This document shows, piece after piece, positions 18,096 to 24,316 of a DNA stretch of 24,316 bases. The translations under genes and the position numbers were made by a program. The DNA is from Seminavis robusta (lineage: Eukaryota > Bacillariophyta > Bacillariophyceae > Naviculales > Naviculaceae): NCBI GenBank assembly GCA_903772945.1, contig CAICTM010001693.1, forward strand, positions 1 to 24,316, in the 5' to 3' direction. Numbering within the stretch: position 1 is the stretch's first letter; the number at the start of each line of letters is the position of its first letter. The notes beneath the pieces were generated by a model. The model ran no database searches. It was not told the origin of the DNA and saw nothing but the letters and a program-made list of their open reading frames with translations.

Positions 18096-18243
18096 CGTGC
18101 CTACTGGTATGTTTGTTTCGTCGGTGGGAGATGGTTGTGAGAGTTGGTTTTTCTGATGTGGATTGATATTGTGAGAACAAGAAGAAGAAAAGAGTAGTTT
18201 GGGACGATCCATCAGCAAGAAGGACCTTCCACAACTCATTATA

Positions 18244-18275
18244 TGGTTGGTGTGATCACTGGTTGGTGTGATCAC
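18244..18275. promoter_or_regulatory. Perfect 16-bp tandem repeat containing the palindrome GTGATCAC
   Basis: TGGTTGGTGTGATCAC occurs twice head to tail (18244-18259 and 18260-18275). Each copy ends in the 8-bp palindrome GTGATCAC. It lies 149-180 bp upstream of the ATG of DUF6824 gene A. Two adjacent palindromic sites in a probable promoter suggest a dimer-binding regulatory element; this is inference. Confidence 0.45.
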
Positions 18276-20301
18276 AGATGTGCCCCCACGTTTCGCCCTC
18301 AACATGGTCGAAGGACGGATCCGGTACTGTAAGAGAACAGAGATGGCCGCTTTTATAGAACGGCCACTTGTCAGAGATTGGATTATTTCTAACGGCAATT
18401 TCAAGCATTTAGGCGAACCCCTCAAGTGTGATTCGAGCTGGCGCCTCGTGGGATTTGCGAGCTCCGGTCCATTCAGTGGAAAGCCAAGTTGCCCGAGGGC
18501 ATTATTATTTCAGTTGGATCTTTCGTATAATCGTGTGATATCTCTCAGTGGCTTGCTTTGAAACAAGTCGAAGAACCGGCCGGACCACCCAAGGATCAAC
18601 TTTTTCAGACTTGCTGGAAGAGCGCAGAAAACTGCCGACAAAGACAAATGATTCTGAATGATTTATTTGCAAAGGATTGCATTCAACCTAACTAATAATA
18701 AAGAATTCATGTTTCAGCGCCTTCCTTTCTATTAGTTTGCTTGATCGCTAGCTAGGAACCATAAGTCCCAGTGGCCAGAATACATTCTTCAACACTCCTG
18801 GAAATGCTGCATACCGGTAGCTGGGATCAACATCAAGTTTTGCTCTCATGTCAGCCAGACACAGCAAAGCCAAGTCAATCCCTTACTGCAGAGGCTGGTG
18901 GCAGCTCTATTTGTTTCAAGTTGTGGCGAGTAGTTGGTGAGCATGCTGGCGGCCTTCTTCGTTATGTGCTATGCAGCTTTCCATTGCTACTCAGAGGAGT
19001 ACCGCATTTGCCAAACTAGCTAGCAAAGCCACCGTCTCTCGTGAATCCCGTCGTTGTAGTACAGTGTGCTTCGTTATGCGGTGGACTTTGGAGTATTCCT
19101 TGCTCCTCAGAGGCGCATGGCCCCGGTACAGCGCGGTAGTATTGGTCAAAGCAACCCACAAAACCAATTCGTTGGAAGAAAGTGCGTGTCTTCTCTAAGC
19201 ACTGTGCAGCATTCTTTCCTACTCAGAGGCGAACCGAATCGCAACAAAATCCACTTTATCTCTCTTGAACCACTTCGTTGCTTCCTTTGAGCTGTGCTAC
19301 AACCGTACCGGTAACCCGTGTGCAGTGTTAAACTTGCTCAGAGCGAAGCTCGCACCAACATGCAACACAATGCTTCTCTTTTTTAAGTTACATCTCTCTT
19401 CAATGATACATACGACTACTATCTGAGTTATGTTCTGTGCAGCGTTGTCTCCCTTCATTTGTCTCTCTTCTTCAACCATCCGATGACAATCTTCGCTATG
19501 TCCTGTGCAACAATTCCTTTTCCTGGCAAATCAAGTGGGAAGACGACTTCTACATGTACGCAGATCGATACGTGTACTGTACTCTTTCAATCAGCTCAAT
19601 GCCGGTACTGTGGCTGCTGAGATAGAAACCGTTACAATGCCTCATTCGCCAAGCTGAGTACACTTAGTCCGAAGGGCGCTCTGATGCCACCGGTTGCATA
19701 GTGGTGAACGAAAATATTGATGCACTTTGGTGAGCCTGATCTCGACACATCGAAATCCTGCACGGAGCTGGAGTTAGCTGCTCGGAATGGCTGGACAGTG
19801 AGAATTGTCTACGCGTTGGTACCGTACCGTATCCGGATAGTATGAGAACTGAAAATTGGATATCGACACGATGATTGTTCGAAGAAGACAGGCACAGCTC
19901 ACCCAATGATCCGTCCTCGTTCCTTGAATCTTCCCGATCGAGAGACTCGACTCTGCACATAGAGAATGGGTGAATTTTGCACTCTACCTGTGCTGGTGGA
20001 GTTGTTTTCTGCAGCACACTGCACAGCACGCAGGAGGTTTGCTTGTGGATTAGGTTCCATGTAAGTACCCACGTTGCCGACGGGAAGCTTCCAGCAACTG
20101 CAATGGTAATCGGTGCGGTCCTACATGCCTATGTTTTACTCGCGGATAGCAGATCCTGCATGCAGGTATTGGTATCGTATGCCGGTACATGCACATGTCG
20201 TGGCCTATCGGAATCCCAGACAACACAACACCATGCATCAAAGACCACAACTCCTACAATCTCGGCATCCGATCAAGGTGAGTGCTTTGACTTGGTCACT
20301 T

Positions 20302-20315
20302 CTAGCTAGCTAGCT
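20302..20315. repeat. (CTAG)n palindromic tract
   Basis: CTAGCTAGCTAGCT, followed by further CTAG copies near 20318 and 20371. It lies about 230 bp upstream of the short DUF6824-like gene. Confidence 0.75.
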
Positions 20316-20546
20316 GGCTAGTGATCAACCTAGAACCGGTGGCCAATGGCCTCTGTGGGATTGACAAAAACCTAGCTAGCCAGGCAAATGGCGGGCAAAG
20401 TCCTGGTCCTCTTAGAACATCAGTCGTCCTTTACTCTTGTCTGGGTGGCAACTGGCATGGACAACCAAGAAGCCTCGCCTATCTGGAAGCACAAAAACAT
20501 AAAAAACAAAAATTGAAGCAACGTACCAGTATGCAATAAGATACTC

Positions 20547-21010
20547 ATGACGCAAATACACCCATTTCAACAAGAAAAGCACGTCCTCTTGGGCCCTTCT
20601 CAAATAAACCGAGGCGGAAACGGTACGTAACCGGTGTTGCGACCAAAGGATAGGATCACGAACCTATTTAATTGTGCGCACGTCTTTGGCTAACCATTTC
20701 TTCTTTTTGATTGCTTCACCAAATAGAAGCGTACGAGCAGGTAATCAGCAGACACCGGGAGACCTATCAATGGGCTCGACAGCATCACTACTCAATGGAG
20801 CAACAGTGTCTGGTTCACCTCGTATTGCATACACTACAAGCAGTTGAGGGCCTAGAGTTTCTCGAGGAACAAGACGCCACAAGCCACAACGATGAGGAGT
20901 CCATGGGTGACAGCTTCAGCGTGCTGGGAGAGCCCTGGGTTCCAGCATCCGAGCTTCGTGTTCGTCAGGCAGTCATCGAATCTCTTCAAAAAAGTGACCA
21001 ATCTTCATGA
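20547..21010 (+). CDS. Short DUF6824-like protein (two exons, 119 aa)
   Basis: Coding sequence is 20547-20622 joined to 20727-21010. The downstream open frame has no ATG at its head. Splicing a 76-nt exon to it gives KHVLLGPSQINRGGNEAYEQ, then V-I-S-R-H-R-E-T-Y. This is the DUF6824-style layout: (D/H)-V-L-L-G, then N-x-G-G-N-x2-Y, a second Tyr 11 residues later, and a FLE segment near 70-72. It aligns without gaps with gene A over the G-x8-N-x2-Y-x10-Y core. The protein is essentially a bare domain plus an acidic tail with MGDSFSVLGEPWVPASEL. It lacks the basic nuclear motif of gene A. An alternative start at the internal Met (20795) would destroy the domain. It is convergent with the elongase gene, 337 bp apart. 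Confidence 0.7.
20623..20726 (+). other. Intron of DUF6824-like gene B (104 nt)
   Basis: Donor ACG|GTACGT at 20623. Acceptor CACCAAATAG ends at 20726 after a T-rich stretch (TTTCTTCTTTTTGATTG). It is phase 1 and splits the Glu codon just after Gly-Gly-Asn. The length equals that of the intron in gene A. Confidence 0.7.
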
Positions 21011-21347
21011 TGGAGTTGCAACTCCGGGTCGTCTATCCGCTGTTGTTGTGGGAAGGAGCGAAAGAGACGTTGTGCTAATATAAAGCTGTGATGCTACTGC
21101 AATTTTAATTGAGTGCCCTACAAGGGAGGCTACAAGCAGTTTATTCAAACTATAGTTGGCGTAGCTGTTGGCGTAGTGGTAGCTACTAGTTGTGGCAGTA
21201 ACTCGTTTTACCCTACAGCCTGCACTGCAAATCCTCTTTGGAATGTACCGGTAACAGCGAAGTGGAGCCCACAAAGCCCTCGCCGACAGTGAACAACAGC
21301 GGCATTCGATCCTTTCCTTGTGGGTTGGGTCTGCCTTCTTTGTAAAA
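21011..21347. other. Short convergent intergenic region
   Basis: 337 bp between the stops of the short DUF6824-like gene and the elongase gene. It should hold both 3' UTRs. It carries a TAGCTGTTGGCGTAG-type imperfect direct repeat near 21158-21185 and a TACCGG motif at 21246. No gene seen. Confidence 0.5.
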
Positions 21348-22238
21348 TTAAGCCTGCTTATTCAACTTGTACCTTTGACGGGCAAAAGTGGCAAACATGA
21401 CAACCAAGATTGCTGTGTAGGTTTGAAGAAAAATGAGGACAAATGCTGAGGCTTGAGAGATGCAGAATGTGGGCAACTTCAAAGCCCAAAGCAAAGAAAC
21501 AGTGATCCCAAGGACAAACTGCCCTATCTGCGCCATGGTGAGATACTTGGCTTGTTTGATCTCAGCCTTGGGATAGAGAGTCTTTATGAAAAAGTACGTG
21601 TACATCAGAGAGTGGATGAACAGGTTCAGCGAGGCAGGAAAGTATGTCCAACTTGATCGAGCTCGGATAACTCCCCAGTTAATCAAGACCATCCCAATAT
21701 GGTGGAATACCTGCAGGAAGGACGGTTGTTTACCCTTGAGCACGAGAATCCAAGTATCCACAAACTCAAGGAGTTTGGACAAGAAGTAGATGAATGCCCA
21801 ACCACCGAGGCCTGAGTTCCAATGGATCCCCTCTGCGTCACAGCCCATAGCAACCCACCCATCTGGGCCCATCATCATATTTTCAACCACAATGGAAAGC
21901 GTATTGTAGAGAGATACGACAGAAAAGATTGCCAGAGAGAGGTTGTGTGCAGCAACAAAGTTACGGAAGGTTGGACTCTCCTTTGCCGAGAAGCCTGTTG
22001 CGTCTCGAACCGCTGCAAAAAGATGAAGACTGGCAATGTAGAAGAGAATCAAGCCAACCAACACGTCACGTCGCACAAAGAAAGCAACATAGGGGTTTTC
22101 TGGAAGTCTTTCATCTGGAAGGCGCGTGAAGAGCTGCGAAAGGTCAGTTGCAAGAGGTTGCCCGTCAGTACTCTCCATGAACTCTGGTCGCCACGGCCGG
22201 AAGACGGAGGCAAAAGACAAATCAGTCGTTCCATCCAT
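21348..22238 (-). CDS. ELO-family fatty acid elongase, PUFA type (3-ketoacyl-CoA synthase, 296 aa)
   Basis: A condensing enzyme of microsomal fatty-acid elongation: it adds malonyl-CoA to acyl-CoA in the ER membrane. Hallmarks in order: K155-L-L-E-F-V-D-T162; the His box Q176-V-F-H179-H180; N205-x3-H209-S-x-M212-Y-x-Y-F-F; and the C-terminal Q272-T-Y-T. The box begins with Gln, not His (QxxHH instead of HxxHH), the form typical of elongases acting on polyunsaturated substrates, so a role in EPA/DHA synthesis is likely. Several membrane spans are evident (about 58-75, 98-116, 146-165, 181-200, 234-252, 262-285). The Lys-rich tail KLNKQA may help ER retention. Length fits the family. The start Met is preceded, seven bases away, by an (AGCT)n tract. 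Confidence 0.94.
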   Translation of the reverse strand: MDGTTDLSFASVFRPWRPEFMESTDGQPLATDLSQLFTRLPDERLPENPYVAFFVRRDVLVGLILFYIASLHLFAAVRDATGFSAKESPTFRNFVAAHNLSLAIFSVVSLYNTLSIVVENMMMGPDGWVAMGCDAEGIHWNSGLGGWAFIYFLSKLLEFVDTWILVLKGKQPSFLQVFHHIGMVLINWGVIRARSSWTYFPASLNLFIHSLMYTYFFIKTLYPKAEIKQAKYLTMAQIGQFVLGITVSLLWALKLPTFCISQASAFVLIFLQTYTAILVVMFATFARQRYKLNKQA

Positions 22239-22244
22239 GATACC

Positions 22245-22258
22245 CTAGCTAGCTAGCT
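22245..22258. repeat. (CTAG)n tract abutting the elongase start codon
   Basis: CTAGCTAGCTAGCT lies within the probable 5' leader, ending seven bases before the elongase ATG. A self-complementary tract there could form a hairpin in the mRNA leader. Confidence 0.75.
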
Positions 22259-22671
22259 GTCCTCGAGTTTTTGGAATGATTTTGCTGTGGTTCTCCATTT
22301 CAGCAAATCGTGGAAGGCACTGCACAGCTACATGTAACCATCCATGGTCAAGCTCGCACTTCGTACTTCGCACTTCGCTCTTTTTAAAAAGAAACACATA
22401 CTAGCTACCGGTAGCCAGAACAATTACACGGAGTGTTGTCGGTTTGTCGGTTGTCGGTCGGTTTGGACTGGAAGGCACACCCACCGGTTACGGTCGCTCT
22501 TTTTTTGACGAATCGAATCTGGCTAGCTAGCTACGTGTACTGGTACTGGCAGTTGTTTGCGTCAGGATTGTCCATTAGCTCTGCAACCTTAAACAAAATT
22601 CAAGGAAAATTGTCGCTCCTTTCAAAACAAGAGGCCTCCGGTAAGGGTGAAAGCGGTGAAAGGCAGTGATC

Positions 22672-22747
22672 TGATTGGCTAATCAACCTATGACATCAGG
22701 AAGTATGTCGCAAAAATTCAAATATACTTAACGTACCGTTTATAAAG
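22672..22747 (+). promoter_or_regulatory. Candidate promoter: CCAAT-type palindrome plus TATA box
   Basis: GATTGGCTAATC (reverse-strand CCAAT, about 22672-22683) lies about 60 bp upstream of TATAAAG at 22741-22747. Downstream is the E2F-like palindrome TTTCGCGAAA at 22787. The layout would drive transcription rightward into the mobile-element-like gene. No transcription start can be fixed from sequence. Confidence 0.35.
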
Positions 22748-22890
22748 ATTACAGAGCTAGTGTGCTACCTAGTCACCATTTTCGTGTTTCGCGAAAACAG
22801 AAAGAAGGATTCCTTCCGTTCGATCGATCGACAATGACATTCTGCCGCTCGCTTACACAACCACCGGAGAGCCACTCGACAGTCATTAAC

Positions 22891-22928
22891 AGCAGCAGAA
22901 GAGAGCACCAGCAGCAGAAGAGAGCACC
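22891..22928 (+). repeat. Perfect 19-bp tandem duplication before the ATG
   Basis: AGCAGCAGAAGAGAGCACC occurs twice back to back (22891-22909 and 22910-22928), immediately before the ATG at 22929. A third, partial copy starts near 22998 inside the frame. Confidence 0.85.
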
Positions 22929-24316
22929 ATGGAGCCACCAACAGCAGCAACAACACAAAATGAAGGGATGGGCTGCCAAAGTCAGAATAGGAATTCCCAG
23001 CAGAAGAGAGCATATCAACTGGCTGCCAACAACAACAACAGATCCAAGAGAGCCAGAGAAGAAGGACCCCAAACGACACTGGGAGGAGAGGTAGCAGAAG
23101 TCTTTGATCCACTCAAGAACTGTGTCATCTGTAAGGCCAGACATCTTGGTCTCAGAGTCCCCAAGAGATCACACTCTGTCTTCTGTATTAAGAATACAAT
23201 AACAAAAGACAAGGACCTTTGAATGCGCTGACCAGGAGACAATCAAAGAAAGAGAAGACTCACCAGACAAATCAGTGCTCCTCACCACTGAATGAGAGAG
23301 GAAGCTGAGAGGCATTCCACAAAGAAAACTGGAGAAGCATTCTTGCTGCTACGAACAAACACAGCCAACAAACGGGCACACAGACAACAGGAGGCAATGG
23401 AGCCACCCACTTGCTCTCCTGTGAAAGAGTCACCAACTCTTGTAAAGGCATACTGCCTAGATATTGTGAAAAGCACAAGAAGAAAGGAACGCACCACTAG
23501 GCAATGCTAGGCAATGGCAAGAAGCAGTGTCAGCAAATCCAGTTGACCAGGCGATCAAACAATCCCAGACTATCTTCCGACCAACACTTTGAAGGACTCA
23601 CCATGACAGTTATCATCCCACAGAGGAGCAACTTCAAATCTCCTCCACTAATCACCTATTGTGGCCAGAAACTCCTACCTGGACTGGAATAGGTAGGTAT
23701 ATGCTGTGTTCTTGTCCTGGTGGTAGATGCTCGGCCACTCAAGAATGAACGGCATAAGCTGGTCAAAGAACAAGATCCTTGTTCCTATCTTTGGCATCAC
23801 TGGAGCTCCCAAAGTCTTGGTGTGCATTGTTCATGTCAATGAAGTGTGACTGCTGCCAGAGAATCTTTAGTGCCAACAGTGCTGAAGTCTTGTGCACTAT
23901 TCCACAGCATGCTGCTCTTCCTCTATCCGTTGGAGTCTAAATTATGCCCTTCCAAACAAGCATGTCACCTAGACAGAACTGCCACTGAGACTTTCGAATC
24001 CATCATGTTGACCATGAATGGAGAAACTCTGCAGCGGCTCATCTTCAATGCAGTCAACAGAGAGTTCATATCAGGCTCAATGATGTCACTACTATTCCAT
24101 TATGGCAAGGTATGAGAGCGTACACGACTCCAATCCTTTCGTTCAAAAAGGATGGAACTTACATAACGACAGTTTCCTCCTCTTGGTGACACATCCTGTG
24201 ACATCTATGATGCTGGCTGTGCTTCAAACAGGAATACCAGTGGAGGATCAGTGACAACCAAAGGCACACAAGAGAGAGCCAAAGTGTCAAATGCAACAAA
24301 GGAATCTTCGGCCAAG
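22929..24316 (+). pseudogene. Degenerate mobile-element protein gene (zinc-binding, transposase-like), runs off the right edge
   Basis: The first frame (22929-23222, 97 codons) ends with a C2HC-type cluster, C65-x2-C68-x13-H82-x3-C86, in NCVICKARHLGLRVPKRSH, then stops. Protein-like pieces continue in other frames. One at about 23600-23690 includes SPPLITYCGQK; one with C-D-C-C at 23845-23856 includes RIFSANSAEVL; another at 23930-24115 includes HLDRTATETFESIM; a last one at 24241-24316 has RHTRESQSVKCNKGIF. The frames used change at least three times and several stops intervene, so the gene is broken. The order resembles, from memory, a repeated diatom/stramenopile mobile-element protein of DUF6729-like type; this was not checked. 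A promoter-like CCAAT/TATA pair precedes it. No terminal inverted repeat can be seen because the right end is cut off. Confidence 0.58.

Larger units (their letters stand above)
18096..20546. other. Gene-poor 2.45-kb region with degenerate repeats
   Basis: No supported gene on either strand. Contents include a perfect 16-bp tandem repeat at 18244-18275, a GGCCG...CGGCC inverted repeat near 18344-18365, imperfect repeats with cores like CTACTCAGAGG between about 18955 and 19540, a TACCGG motif near 19304-19311, and a (CTAG)n tract at 20302-20315. Frames such as 18268-18561(+), 19664-20029(-) and 19977-20309(+) lack motifs. The region separates two divergently oriented DUF6824-type genes. Confidence 0.5.
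22239..22928. other. Divergent intergenic region, elongase / mobile-element gene
   Basis: 690 bp that should carry two promoters. It holds the (CTAG)n tract beside the elongase ATG, three ACTTCG repeats near 22358-22377, a 12-bp palindrome CTTTTTAAAAAG at 22380-22391, and ACCGGTAGCC near 22407. Towards the right it has a CCAAT-type GATTGGCTAATC near 22672-22683, a TATA box at 22741, and TTTCGCGAAA at 22787-22796. Confidence 0.55.

Noticed and set aside
19664..20309. Frames of 110-121 codons on both strands
   Set aside because: Overlapping, motif-free. The AAG|GTGAGT at 20276 was considered as donor for the short DUF6824-like gene, but the 104-nt intron at 20623 gives the correct domain and a typical intron size.
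1..24316. tRNA, rRNA or CRISPR structures
   Set aside because: No cloverleaf with a GTTCRA-type loop, no rRNA-like stretch and no regularly spaced direct repeats with unique spacers were found; the organism is eukaryotic.

Overview
The window reads as nuclear DNA of a diatom, most likely a raphid pennate. The evidence is short spliceosomal introns (five inferred, 95-177 nt, GT-AG) and two proteins with the diatom plastid presequence (signal peptide, then an ASAFAP-type cleavage site with Phe at +1). There are also two proteins of the stramenopile-type family I recognise as DUF6824, and intergenic DNA strewn with palindromic (CTAG)n and TACCGG repeats. The style reminds me of Seminavis robusta, but that is recall, not a search.

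Layout, left to right. 1-4.7 kb: a minus-strand, probably N-myristoylated tubby/LURP-one-like protein (792-1445) is divergent from a two-exon OB-fold nucleic-acid-binding protein with a long Gln/His-rich tail (1855-3815). 4.7-5.6 kb: a DDI1-like retroviral-type aspartic protease with an N-terminal signal sequence. 5.6-8.2 kb: gene-poor DNA with a 65-bp tandem duplication. 8.2-11.9 kb: two minus-strand genes, a Rieske non-haem iron oxygenase and a 606-aa MYND zinc-finger protein. 12.9-13.5 kb: a spliced plastid-targeted cysteine-rich repeat protein with seven H-x3-C-x-C-x2-C modules. 14.3-15.5 kb: plastid phosphoglycolate phosphatase, split by one intron. 16.0-18.1 kb: a small acidic single-pass membrane protein, a possible orphan exon and a spliced DUF6824 protein. 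18.1-20.5 kb: gene-poor DNA with degenerate repeats. 20.5-21.0 kb: a second, very short DUF6824-like gene that appears only after splicing. 21.3-22.2 kb: an ELO-family PUFA elongase. 22.7-24.3 kb: a frameshifted, stop-ridden mobile-element protein gene running off the right end.

The genes do not form one pathway. The two plastid-targeted genes (Cys-rich repeat protein and phosphoglycolate phosphatase) converge on a shared 3' region, and each has TGACGT-type motifs within about 110 bp upstream of its ATG, so shared CO2/light regulation is possible but unproven. The most novel item is the Cys-rich repeat protein. Next are the short spliced DUF6824-like gene and the secreted or plastid-directed DDI1-like protease. 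All functional calls rest on motif reading by eye; no database search was run.
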